Shown here: positions 15,079 through 22,592 of the stretch, piece after piece
Numbering within the stretch: position 1 is the first letter of the stretch
How the letters are laid out: each line of letters starts with the position of its first letter
Source of the DNA: Thermoplasmata archaeon
GTDB taxonomy: Archaea; Thermoplasmatota; Thermoplasmata; Lutacidiplasmatales; UBA184
Direction: 5' to 3'
DNA length: 64,000 bases
Assembly (NCBI GenBank): GCA_022750055.1
Contig: JAKIWL010000001.1
Location: forward strand, 310,001-374,000
Notes under the pieces: model-generated
Databases searched by the model: none
The model's input: only the letters and a program-made list of their open reading frames with translations
What the model was told of the DNA's origin: nothing
Made by a program: the position numbers and the translations under genes

Positions 15079-15822
15079 ATGCCTCCGCGACCGGGAGAAG
15101 GCACGCCCCCGGAGATTGTTCAGCTACGGAACTCGGTTCCTACGACGCTACAAGTCCTAGCATCGGTCGTCAAAAATCTCGATTTCGAGGGGAGGCCTGT
15201 TGAATATTTCGATGCGAACTTCACTGCCTCCTTGGTTTCAATGATGGGTGAGGGATACCGACTCCTCCATGCCGAACAAAAGAGAATCCTCCCGCAGATC
15301 ATTTCGCTCTCCGACCAGTACATCGAATCTGACCCGGTCAGAGCTGATGCTCTGATGTGGTTCGGTATCAAGTCGCTGCAGAACCAGAGTCGGAAACGCG
15401 CTGGCGTCCACATGGAGAGGTGCGTATCGTGGCTTCTGACAAAGTGTGATATTCCAAATGCCAACGGCAAGCCGAGAACAGGGCGGAGTGACCTTGTATG
15501 TCCCGATTTGGAAACCTTTGATAACCATCAGGAACGGGCCATAGTCCTCGAGTTCAAGAGGACGATACGTGAACGCTGGAAGGAGGTCAGGGACGAGATT
15601 TCGAGATCGGGGAGGAATGTCTGGTTGCTCACCCTCGATGATAGTATCTCAAACAACAGCGTCCAATTGATGGCCGCTGCGAATATCACACTGTACGTTC
15701 GAACGGACGTCCAAGCAACCCTCGAACGGAACCCGCGGCACCTGCGGTCTTTGGACTCGTTGGTCGCAGATCTCCGCCACGTCGTCGGCAGAGCGAGCCA
15801 ACGCAAGCTTGTGGGCGTCTAG
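15079..15822 (+). CDS. type II restriction endonuclease, PD-(D/E)XK fold
   Basis: 247 residues. GRSDLVCPD near 140 supplies the catalytic Asp, and about 25 residues on IVLEFKRTIRERWKEV gives the E-x-K half of the PD-(D/E)XK site followed by the R-x-R-W-x-x-V helix. This ELKRT-x-RERW-like signature is known from EcoRII-type and related type II endonucleases. It should cut double-stranded DNA at a short site protected by the neighbouring methyltransferase. The gene is convergent with the methyltransferase, and the two stops share a four-base overlap around CTAG. Recognition sequence cannot be read from the protein. The ATG at 15079 precedes a flexible Pro-rich start. Confidence 0.8.
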   Translation: MPPRPGEGTPPEIVQLRNSVPTTLQVLASVVKNLDFEGRPVEYFDANFTASLVSMMGEGYRLLHAEQKRILPQIISLSDQYIESDPVRADALMWFGIKSLQNQSRKRAGVHMERCVSWLLTKCDIPNANGKPRTGRSDLVCPDLETFDNHQERAIVLEFKRTIRERWKEVRDEISRSGRNVWLLTLDDSISNNSVQLMAAANITLYVRTDVQATLERNPRHLRSLDSLVADLRHVVGRASQRKLVGV

Positions 15823-17186
15823 CCTTTTGAAAGGAGGACGACTTCCTCCTTGCCTATCGCTGGAGAATCTACGTCTCGCCCGCTTCGTCCAACCGGATTT
15901 ACTCGGTACGCACCTACCTTGAAAAAAATCCTACGCGAGAAAGTTTCGACATGGTGGAATCCAACGTTTTCGGCATCTTCTCTCAAGATCTGAGAATTGG
16001 GCACGGTTACCTCTCTCACGGTTCGATCGCCAATCACAATGCAGAGATGTCCGTTTGGGGTAACTGCATCGTAGAAGCGTTGGAGGCACCACTGCATGTC
16101 TCCAAAGAAACCCTCGACGACCTTTGCGCGATTGGGGTCCCTTGCCTGTATCGATTGGAGCACTGTGGCCAAAGTTTCCGACTTGCTCCTCGACCTGGGC
16201 CGTTCTGGGTTGCCGCCTACGCAGGTCTTGTCGATCGCCCGCCAATCCGAGTTGAGACTCGGCATCCACTCCATCATCAGGGAGGAGAACTGTCCGTAGG
16301 CCACAGTCGTCGTTGAGTCGCCGTAGGGAGGACTGGTGAGGACCAGGTCGACCTGCTGGTCAGGTGTGAATGTAGAACAATCTGCGCAAGAAATCTGCGG
16401 AGCTGGGGCCGATCGATAACCCGAGGAGAGCTCGTTGGACAAGCCCACCACCATTGTCCAGTTTCTTAGGAAATCCGAGATTACGTCAGGCTTGTGTCCC
16501 TTAGCCCGATCATCAGAAATTCGGTACCTCTTGAATTGGTTCTGACGTTGAAATGAAGTCCTCCTGACCGTTCGAGCGAACGCTACGTCGAGCAAGTCCT
16601 TCGAGGAACGAGAAGACCCTAAGGATTCAACCTCGTCCAGCTGCCGGCGGAGGAAGCCCAGGTCGCGGATTACTGCAGGCCCCCACCATCGTTCTACATC
16701 CAAGGTAAAATCATCCAAGTTGGGCCGGTAGGCCCGGCGTGCCGCATCCGCCGAAGAACCCCGCACCCTGGCGACAATTAGCTCGGTCCAGCGTCGAAGC
16801 TCTGCTGACTTGGTTCTTTGGGTCTTTGCTCGTGCGAGCAGGCATGCGAACGGATTGAGATCCGTCCCTTGGGAAGGGAATCCGTGAGTCATTGCTTCGA
16901 GCAGCACAGTCCCTGAGCCGCAGAACGGGTCCCAAACAGAGCTGCCTGGACTTGGGACGCTTTCCAGAACCTTTCGCGCGATTCTAGGCACCATCCTTGC
17001 TGGATATGGGTGAATTCCATGCGTCAATTCGGTCGTACTGTCATCCTTGAACGACCAATCCGCATGGACCATGCCTGCAACGGGATCTCTGACCATCTCT
17101 GCCTGGGTAATTGGGAACATGGACGGTCTCTTGAATTTCTCAGGAGCAGGACTCGAGAGGTACGACCGTGCTTGGGAGGGTGTCAT
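15819..17186 (-). CDS. DNA methyltransferase of the SPPY (N4-cytosine/N6-adenine) class
   Basis: 455 residues. The S-adenosylmethionine motif I is DPFCGSGTVLLEA near 85 and the catalytic motif IV is LTSPPYGDS near 280. Motif IV precedes or follows motif I in different subclasses; here motif I comes first among the two, as in gamma/alpha-type order with a permuted remainder. SPPY favours an exocyclic amino methyltransferase, often N4-cytosine. It protects host DNA from the convergent endonuclease, completing a type II restriction-modification system. HGIHPYPARMVP just before motif I is also typical of this group. A promoter is not obvious in the 160 bases upstream. Confidence 0.85.
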   Translation of the reverse strand: MTPSQARSYLSSPAPEKFKRPSMFPITQAEMVRDPVAGMVHADWSFKDDSTTELTHGIHPYPARMVPRIARKVLESVPSPGSSVWDPFCGSGTVLLEAMTHGFPSQGTDLNPFACLLARAKTQRTKSAELRRWTELIVARVRGSSADAARRAYRPNLDDFTLDVERWWGPAVIRDLGFLRRQLDEVESLGSSRSSKDLLDVAFARTVRRTSFQRQNQFKRYRISDDRAKGHKPDVISDFLRNWTMVVGLSNELSSGYRSAPAPQISCADCSTFTPDQQVDLVLTSPPYGDSTTTVAYGQFSSLMMEWMPSLNSDWRAIDKTCVGGNPERPRSRSKSETLATVLQSIQARDPNRAKVVEGFFGDMQWCLQRFYDAVTPNGHLCIVIGDRTVREVTVPNSQILREDAENVGFHHVETFSRRIFFKVGAYRVNPVGRSGRDVDSPAIGKEEVVLLSKG

Positions 17187-17348
17187 GGAACTGACCTCTT
17201 CCGAATCCTGGGTGAGTTGACCGCTTGCGGTGAGTCATCGCTCGGCGGACTAGCGTAGCAATACTTCAGGCGGGAGTAGGGGTCGGAAACGGTGCTACAC
17301 GCCTCCCGTTTCGATGGAATCGGGCTTTTCATTGGCGGTCGAAAGCGG

Positions 17349-17594
17349 TCATGCCTGCCTCCGATCCGCCTGCCTTCGGTCTCTGTACGCTGAAGGGTTG
17401 TCCCCCTCCATCAGCCTGCGAATCAGCTCATCCACGGCGTGAGACTCGCTCCGATAGCCGAGGCGGTCGAAATTCTGCTTAAGCCATTCTCTCCGCCTTG
17501 GATCGATGGAGTAGGAAGTCGATTTTCGATGCTCTTCGAGCGGCTTCCTGGGTGGCACTGCGTATCGAATCCGCACAACCCGTCTCCGGCTCAT
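17349..17594 (-). CDS. small RHH-like regulator or antitoxin
   Basis: About 81 residues from the ATG at 17594. The N-terminus is basic (MSRRRVVRIRYAVPPRK) and the middle holds a strand-helix-helix-like segment (TSYSIDPRRREWLKQNFDRL, then ESHAVDELIRRLMEG), reminiscent of ribbon-helix-helix repressors. The start lies immediately beside several palindromes (17599-17645), as expected for an autoregulated repressor. An in-frame ATG at 17600 and a longer frame to 17681 exist, but these would run through the putative operators. No toxin partner is adjacent. Family call is tentative. Confidence 0.5.
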   Translation of the reverse strand: MSRRRVVRIRYAVPPRKPLEEHRKSTSYSIDPRRREWLKQNFDRLGYRSESHAVDELIRRLMEGDNPSAYRDRRQADRRQA

Positions 17595-17598
17595 AGGC

Positions 17599-17645
17599 AT
17601 TCCTACTAGGAATGATGCATTATCATTCTTAAGCGTTACTAGTAA
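17599..17645. promoter_or_regulatory. cluster of palindromic operators upstream of RHH-like gene
   Basis: Three inverted repeats occur in 47 bases: attccta-c-taggaat at 17599-17613, aatgat-gcatt-atcatt at 17611-17627, and the perfect ttactagtaa at 17636-17645. They sit directly upstream of the regulator start in unusually AT-rich DNA, next to a TATA-like patch (tttaaacgtatt on the minus strand, about 17645-17657). Confidence 0.5.
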
Positions 17646-17699
17646 TAATACGTTTAAACAACGCATTACTACTGGAAACATTCACAAGATGACCGGTCG

Positions 17700-17812
17700 T
17701 TAGTGGTGATGGATGCCCGGGGAAACGCGAGAAACCGGGCAGCCACAGGGGTGGGTAGGTGAACTCTCTGACCAGATCCCGGTCTAAGTGTGGGCCCAAG
17801 TTTCCGGGCCTT
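17700..17812 (+). other. possible structured non-coding RNA or cruciform region
   Basis: This non-coding stretch has a two-part stem: gtgg 17703-17706 pairs with ccac 17743-17746, and inside it gcccgg 17715-17720 pairs with ccgggc 17735-17740, enclosing a purine-rich 14-base loop. A second hairpin pairs ggccc 17793-17797 with gggcc 17806-17810. It does not match tRNA, RNase P or SRP RNA as far as I can tell. It may be an untranslated regulatory region, an sRNA, or chance structure in GC-rich DNA. Confidence 0.25.
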
Positions 17813-17865
17813 TGGAGAATGCAGAATGATTAGTTGAGCAGTGCGCTTACGCGGGCTCTTCCTCG

Positions 17866-18060
17866 TCAGGCCCGCCTTGATGACTTCTCGGGGACCCTGC
17901 GCGAGACTGAGATCTTTCCGGTTCCAGGCTCGACTTCCCAGAGAATCGAGTCGCCAATTTCTAGCCCAAGTAAAGCGGCCACCGCTTCGGGAACCGTCGT
18001 CCGGATTGACGGCGAGTTCTCTACCGATCGGACTGCCTTCGACTCAAAGCTTCGCGGCAT
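17866..18060 (-). CDS. AbrB-type DNA-binding regulator
   Basis: 64 residues showing the AbrB pattern: SIRTTVPEAVAALLGLEIGDSILWEVEPGTGKISVSR. The phrase RTTVPEAVAALLGLEIGD is the typical loop-helix-loop core with the conserved Thr-Val-Pro. It probably binds the inverted repeats just upstream (18104-18148) and may repress itself or the transposase gene that diverges from it. It is distinct in sequence from the AbrB protein at 12291-12482. The ATG at 18060 is the natural start. Confidence 0.75.
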   Translation of the reverse strand: MPRSFESKAVRSVENSPSIRTTVPEAVAALLGLEIGDSILWEVEPGTGKISVSRRVPEKSSRRA

Positions 18061-18103
18061 CCGGCTTCCCGATGAGCCCGAGTACCCGGGGCCATATCAA
18101 TTC

Positions 18104-18148
18104 GTCCTAGACATAGGACTTGGTGTTGCCGAAACACCTAAGTATAGG
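18104..18148. promoter_or_regulatory. nested inverted repeats between AbrB and transposase genes
   Basis: Three adjacent inverted repeats are visible: gtccta-gaca-taggac at 18104-18119, ggtgtt-gccga-aacacc at 18122-18138, and ccta-agta-tagg at 18137-18148. The last includes a TATA-like core usable on either strand. A further gtccta copy follows at 18157-18162. They are good candidate binding sites for the adjacent AbrB protein. Confidence 0.45.
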
Positions 18149-18281
18149 CGAAGTGTTGTCCTAAACAAGGGACGAAGTAGGAGGGGGGGGCATGTTTGGG
18201 GGTAAGGGTGGGTCGGATGAAAGGAGCTGGCGGTCGCGCTCGCTCGACGCCGCATCTCCCGGGGCCGTTGCCCCCGTCGGC

Positions 18282-19538
18282 ATGATCGAATTCGAGGTGC
18301 GCTCGTTCACAAGGCCGAACGTCTCCTACAAGATCAGATTCGAAAACGGGAATTGGAAGTGCAACTGCCCGGCTTGGCTGGATCGCGAGGGCATTTGTAA
18401 GCACATCAAGAAGGCCGCCGCTGACCTGAACCCGTTCCGCCCACCCGCCACCGACGTCGCCACTCAGCAGGAGCTGAGGCCCACCTACGGGCAGGACTGG
18501 CCCGCGTACGATGCGGCCCGGCAGGCAATGCCGCTGATGTTCGACCAGCTACTCTGGGACTTGCTGGAGGGCGTGCCCGAGTCGCTTCAGCCGGTCGGAC
18601 GGGAGGGCCGCAAACCCCTACCACTTCGCCTCCAGCTCCTGATGGCTGTCAAGAAAGTCTACCTAACGACCGACAGCCGAACCGCCCGCGGTAGGATGAT
18701 CCTTGAGAGCGGCGGAAAGGGGATGATCAAGCAGGTCCCGAACTACGCTACTCCTTCCCGCCTCTTCAACCGAGAGGAGACCGCTGGAATCCTGCTGGAT
18801 CTGGTCGAGCGCTCCGCGCTCCCACTCAGGGACCTTGAGGACGGAGGGACGTTCGCGATCGACTCCTCCGGCTTCACCCCCACCTGTAGCAGTGCCTACT
18901 GCACGGAGAAGCACGACCCGACCAGGCGGCACCAATTCATCAAGGCACACACCCTCATCGGCTGCAAGACCGGAATCGTCGTCAGCGTGAAAATCACTGA
19001 CGATCACGGGGCCGACTGTCCCCAATTCATCCCGCTCCTGAGGCTCGCCGTAAGTCACGGGTTCCGACCGGCCAAGATCACCGGCGACAAGGCCTACCTT
19101 TCGCGCGCTAACCTGACGGAATCTGAGAGGCTGGGGATCGACCCGTTCATCCCGATGAAATCGAACTCGATTCGCGCGTCCAAGGGATGCCGAATGTGGA
19201 TCAAGAAGTTCCACGAGTTCCACGCAATGCGCGAGGAGTTCGACGCGAGCTACCATATGAGGAGCAACGTCGAGGCGGTATTCTCCTCGATCAAGCGAAG
19301 ACTAGGGGAGCGCCTCCTATCCAAGAACGGGTTATCCCGCCTGAATGAATTATTGGCCAAAATTCTTGTCCATAATATCTGCGTCATCATCCACGAGATC
19401 TACGAACACGGCATCGATCCCGGGGTCCCCGGGGCGCCCGCCTCGGTGCGGAAGTTGCCCCCGCCAGAGGGACCGAATGCCGCCGCCGACGGCGCAACGG
19501 CTCCTGGGATTAAACTACCTGCGGTGGGAGCAAACTAG
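18282..19538 (+). CDS. DDE transposase with N-terminal SWIM zinc finger
   Basis: About 418 residues from the ATG at 18282. Right after the start comes a SWIM-type finger: WKCNCPAW then ICKHIKKA, giving the CxC...CxH ligand set. The rest is an IS4/IS5-like DDE transposase with catalytic Asp in TFAIDSSGF, a second Asp in KITGDKAYLS, and Glu in SNVEAVFSSIKRRLGERL about 60 residues later. All three catalytic residues are present, so it may be active. The longer frame from 18192 adds 30 low-complexity residues that do not look native. No clear terminal inverted repeats or target duplication were found immediately around it; a strong terminator hairpin follows the stop. Confidence 0.8.
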   Translation: MIEFEVRSFTRPNVSYKIRFENGNWKCNCPAWLDREGICKHIKKAAADLNPFRPPATDVATQQELRPTYGQDWPAYDAARQAMPLMFDQLLWDLLEGVPESLQPVGREGRKPLPLRLQLLMAVKKVYLTTDSRTARGRMILESGGKGMIKQVPNYATPSRLFNREETAGILLDLVERSALPLRDLEDGGTFAIDSSGFTPTCSSAYCTEKHDPTRRHQFIKAHTLIGCKTGIVVSVKITDDHGADCPQFIPLLRLAVSHGFRPAKITGDKAYLSRANLTESERLGIDPFIPMKSNSIRASKGCRMWIKKFHEFHAMREEFDASYHMRSNVEAVFSSIKRRLGERLLSKNGLSRLNELLAKILVHNICVIIHEIYEHGIDPGVPGAPASVRKLPPPEGPNAAADGATAPGIKLPAVGAN

Positions 19539-19556
19539 GGGGGGTCAATGGGAATA

Positions 19557-19591
19557 ATCCCAAAGCCGGGTGGTCCGGCTTTGGGATTTTT
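19557..19591 (+). terminator. hairpin plus T-tract terminator after the transposase
   Basis: A 13-base-pair perfect stem (19557-19569 with 19575-19587) encloses the five-base loop gtggt and runs into TTTTT. It begins 18 bases after the transposase stop. Its loop, right arm and T-tract overlap the right copy of the island-flanking repeat. The remaining bases to 19847 hold nothing I recognise. Confidence 0.6.
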
Positions 19592-19594
19592 CTC
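19568..19594 (+). repeat. right copy of island-flanking direct repeat
   Basis: These 27 bases match 5062-5089 in the same orientation with a single one-base gap. Here the repeat forms the loop, right arm and T-tract of a terminator hairpin; at the left copy the pairing arm is missing. Confidence 0.6.
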
Positions 19595-19847
19595 TCTCGA
19601 CCGTCCCGTGGCCCACCTGGGGGGGCCCACGATGGCAGCCAAGGTAGGCTCACATCGGTCTACGGGGGATCCGGAAACGGAGACTCGCGAACGTGTCTGA
19701 GCCCCCGGAGGTCCTTGGAAGAACGGTCAGCTCCCGGGACGGACCCTCATCCAGCCTTGAACGACGCCGGGCCCGCTGGTGACCCCGGCGATATCGAGGG
19801 CCCCCTCCCGTGACGCATCGACCTGGTGGGTTCGTCAAGCCGATCCC

Positions 19848-20391
19848 GTGGAGACCGCGTTTCGCCTTCTCCTCGGCATCGCATGGCTGACCGATGGGAT
19901 CCTGAAATTCACTTCGGGTTTTGTCAGCAACTTTCTCGGCGTGGTCCAAACTGCCCAATCGAACGCTCCCGGTTGGCTTTCCGGTTGGTTTTCCTTCTGG
20001 GCGAACCAGGCCAACGGGCATTCCGCCACCATCATGGACACGGTGGGGGTCGTCGAAGTGGTCCTCGGGCTCGCCTTGCTGTTCGGCTTCTGGAGAGAGT
20101 TCGCCTATCTAGGCGGGGTCGTCCTCAGTCTCTTGATCTGGGCTGTGCCCGAGGGATTCGGGGGCCCGTACCAATCGGGGGGGAAGTGGAACTGACATCG
20201 GGACCGGGGTGATCTACGCGATTGCCTTCCTGGGGTTGATCTTGATCGACGCGACGTCTGGGCCCAGCCGCTACAGCCTCGGCTTTTACATCGAGCGCCG
20301 TTTCCCGCGGTGGGCTCGCCTCACGGAATTCGGTCCGGTTCCGCCGCCTCGACCCGACGGATCCGCCGGTCCGGCCGGCTCCGTGGGCTGA
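19848..20391 (+). pseudogene. DoxX-family membrane protein with a frameshift in a G7 run
   Basis: The first part (from the GTG at 19848, ETAFRLLLGIAWLTDGILKF and several membrane helices) ends at a TGA at 20193-20195. A second part continues the same family in another frame (SGTDIGTGVIYAIAFLGLILIDATSG) up to 20391. Removing one G from the G-run at 20177-20183 fuses the two into one DoxX/DoxD-like protein of about 180 residues with four membrane segments. These proteins relate to the small subunit of thiosulfate:quinone oxidoreductase. The lesion may be a true mutation, slippage-based, or an assembly error. An in-frame start at 19779 exists but its first 23 residues look non-native. Confidence 0.7.
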
Positions 20392-20514
20392 TCGTTCTGG
20401 GATCTCCCCTCCGCCCGTCGCCACCCTTCGGTATTCCGTCGACCTCCGAATGGGATACCCGGTCGATCGGGCGCAGCTCGCGAGAATCGTTGGGTCGGCT
20501 CCTCCCAATCCGGC

Positions 20515-21381
20515 CTACGCGCGAGAGTAGCGGGATTCCTTCCGTTGGGCTCCAGCGGCGATTCGAGCGCCCGAGCGCGCTCCCAAGGCGTTGGCCAAGC
20601 CGTAGAATGCTTCCGGGGGCAGGTCCTCAGGACGGCGGGTAGGCCATTCCGGGGGCCAGCCGGCCTCTTCCGCCAGACGCTCGGTGTCCGACGCGAGCCT
20701 CAGCAGGAGGTTGCCCAACTGCTTCCGACGGGAGGAGAACAAGGCATGGAGAACCTTCTCTAGGAGCTCGAAGGAGTCGACGGGAAGGGGTCCCGAACGA
20801 GCGGTGAACGCTACGATCTGGCTCGCAACCGCGGGCTCGGGCACGAAGGCCGCCGGGGGAACCACCTGGAACGGTTCGATCGATCCGAACAGACGCGCGA
20901 TGATCGTCAGTCTCCCGTAGGAGCGGGACCCGTAGCTCGCAGTGAGCCGGTCTGCCACCTCCCGCTGGACCATGGACACGACCCGGGGGATCCGAGCCGC
21001 GAACATCCGTACGAGGATAGGGGTCGCGACCGAGTACGGGAGGTTGCCGACCGCGGCCCGAACCTCGGGGATCGCTTCGGTCAGCGCGTCGCCCTCGACG
21101 ACCGTGATGCGCTCCCCGAAGGTGCGGCGCAGGTGCTCGGCCAGCCGTCGGTCCCGTTCGAGCACCGTGAGGGGAGCGATCCCCCTACGAAGAAGGGCCT
21201 CGGTGAGGATCCCGAGACCGCCCCCGACCTCGAGGACGGGCCCGGGGGGTTTGGTGCCGACGAGGGCCGCCTCCGAATCGGCGACGAATGGGTCGGCGAG
21301 GAACGACTGGCCGAGCCGGCGGTCCGGGCGCACGCCGAGCGCCTTCAGCTTCTGGAGGATCTCGGCGGGGCGCGTCGGCAC
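20515..21381 (-). CDS. ksgA: rRNA small subunit dimethyladenosine transferase
   Basis: Dimethylates two adjacent adenosines near the 3' end of 16S rRNA during ribosome assembly (KsgA/Dim1 family). The sequence has the expected N-terminal RRLGQSFLADPFV, the SAM-binding EVGGGLGILTEALL, the acidic ERDRRLAEHL after strand 2, and the catalytic NLPYSVATPI. Length of about 288 residues is normal. The GTG at 21381 lies 16 bases after the DUF655 stop and is preferred over a GTG at 21435 inside DUF655. It is the last gene of the pus10-rpl21e-rpo4-DUF655-ksgA cluster, an arrangement seen across archaea. Confidence 0.93.
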   Translation of the reverse strand: MPTRPAEILQKLKALGVRPDRRLGQSFLADPFVADSEAALVGTKPPGPVLEVGGGLGILTEALLRRGIAPLTVLERDRRLAEHLRRTFGERITVVEGDALTEAIPEVRAAVGNLPYSVATPILVRMFAARIPRVVSMVQREVADRLTASYGSRSYGRLTIIARLFGSIEPFQVVPPAAFVPEPAVASQIVAFTARSGPLPVDSFELLEKVLHALFSSRRKQLGNLLLRLASDTERLAEEAGWPPEWPTRRPEDLPPEAFYGLANALGARSGARIAAGAQRKESRYSRA

Positions 21382-21397
21382 CCGGGGGACCGGCCCG

Positions 21398-21928
21398 TCA
21401 GGGCGTGACGAAGAGTCGGTACTTGTCCGCGCCACCGCTCAGCTCCTGCTCGATCCGACCGACGATGAGCCGCTCGGGGCTCTTGAGGTGAAGGCGCTCC
21501 TCGATGTCGTGGAAGCTCGCGAACGGGGCGCGTCGGCGCTCCTCCACGATCGCCTGCATGGTCTTCTTCCCGATCCCGGGAAGGAGCTCGAGGAGGTGGA
21601 AGCGCCGGGAGACGGAGGGGGACTCGTTGAAGAATCGAAGGTACTTCGCGGGGTCAGCGAGGACGATCCGGGCGAGCGCCTCGGTGAGCTCCGTGCGGGA
21701 CGACGCGGTCAACTCCTCGTAGCCGATGCGACGACGGACGTGGTCGATGGGAGAGGGACCCCCGCCCGCCACCGGCACGATCGGGACCCGATCGCCCGGG
21801 GCGATCGGTACGCCCGGGCGCGGGACGAGCTCGAGGAGCTTTAGCTCCGATTCGCCAAGCGCGATGGCGATCGGTTCCCGGGTGTAGCCGCGCTCGGTCG
21901 CCCGCCCGTTCGGCAGGTAGTCGAGCAC
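21398..21928 (-). CDS. DUF655 helix-hairpin-helix protein
   Basis: 176 residues from a GTG. It starts with VLDYLPNG-like sequence (LDYLPNGRATERGYTREPIA) and carries a central helix-hairpin-helix (LELLPGIGKKTMQAIVEERRR), both hallmarks of archaeal DUF655. The family is probably nucleic-acid binding and is almost always found between rpo4 and ksgA, as here. It starts 34 bases after the rpo4 stop. No closer in-frame start is available. Confidence 0.9.
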   Translation of the reverse strand: MLDYLPNGRATERGYTREPIAIALGESELKLLELVPRPGVPIAPGDRVPIVPVAGGGPSPIDHVRRRIGYEELTASSRTELTEALARIVLADPAKYLRFFNESPSVSRRFHLLELLPGIGKKTMQAIVEERRRAPFASFHDIEERLHLKSPERLIVGRIEQELSGGADKYRLFVTP

Positions 21929-21962
21929 GCGTACGAACGTCTCCGTGGCCGTCCCCCCCGAT

Positions 21963-22277
21963 TCATCGGTGGTGGGCGACGATCTCGAGCAGGCTCGTGA
22001 TCTGAGCCTCGTCGAGCACCACCCGCTCCTTGGAGAAGATGAGTCGGACCTCCTCCGGGTACTGGGGGAGGGTATCAGCGATCTTGGTGGCGAGCGGCGT
22101 GTCGATGAACGGCAATCCCTTCAGCTCGACGATGAGCTTGCGGTTCGCCTCGGGTTCGAGGCGAGCGAAGATCTCCGCGTGCTGCTGGGCGAGCATCGCC
22201 TCCCTGGGGAGGGTCCGACGAGCGGCCTCCTCCGTCAGGAGGCGCTTGACCTCCGCGAGGGGCACGGGCTCGGGCAT
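21963..22277 (-). CDS. rpo4: DNA-directed RNA polymerase subunit Rpo4 (F)
   Basis: 104 residues. Rpo4 forms the polymerase stalk with Rpo7 and helps initiation and RNA contact. The N-terminal half (VPLAEVKRLLTEEAARRTLPREAMLAQQHAEIFARL) and the HRDC-like C-terminal half (LPQYPEEVRLIFSKERVVLDEAQITSLLEIV) match archaeal Rpo4. The gene abuts the rpl21e stop with no gap, so it is co-translated. The AUG context is internal to the conserved ribosomal/transcription cluster. Confidence 0.92.
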   Translation of the reverse strand: MPEPVPLAEVKRLLTEEAARRTLPREAMLAQQHAEIFARLEPEANRKLIVELKGLPFIDTPLATKIADTLPQYPEEVRLIFSKERVVLDEAQITSLLEIVAHHR

Positions 22278-22589
22278 CTACGGGCTCCCTAGTCGGACGC
22301 CGGCCCGGGCCAGGTGGATCGGGTGGGCGATGAGCACCTTGCGTTTCCCGCCGTCGAGGAATTCGACCTGATAGGAGCGGCCTACCTTCCGGATGACCGT
22401 GCAGACCCGTCCCTGGTAGCGCGGATGCGGCATGCCGTGAGGGTCGGAGGCCTCCAAGCGGACGATGACCTTGTCGCCGACCTCGAACGTCTTCAGGAAC
22501 TGCGTCACGGGAGGCATCCCCCGGTGTCGGACTGCCTTCGTTAGGACGCCGCGCGTGCGCGCGCGGGAACCCTTGGAGCTCTTGACCAT
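22278..22589 (-). CDS. rpl21e: 50S ribosomal protein L21e
   Basis: 103 residues, basic, normal size. The start MVKSSKGSRARTRGVLTK and the KOW-like SH3 barrel (FEVGDKVIVRLEAS, then RYQGRVCTVIRKVGRSYQVEF) are typical of archaeal and eukaryotic L21e, a large-subunit protein near the central protuberance. It starts three bases after the pus10 stop and is followed without a gap by rpo4. Confidence 0.94.
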   Translation of the reverse strand: MVKSSKGSRARTRGVLTKAVRHRGMPPVTQFLKTFEVGDKVIVRLEASDPHGMPHPRYQGRVCTVIRKVGRSYQVEFLDGGKRKVLIAHPIHLARAGVRLGSP

Positions 22590-22592
22590 CGT

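Noticed and set aside
17700-17812. Considered tRNA, RNase P RNA or SRP RNA
   Set aside because: No cloverleaf, no RNase P conserved core and no SRP domain IV loop could be made out; left as a generic structured region.
5062-19594. CRISPR array within the accessory island
   Set aside because: No regularly spaced direct repeats of 24-40 bases and no cas-type gene were seen.
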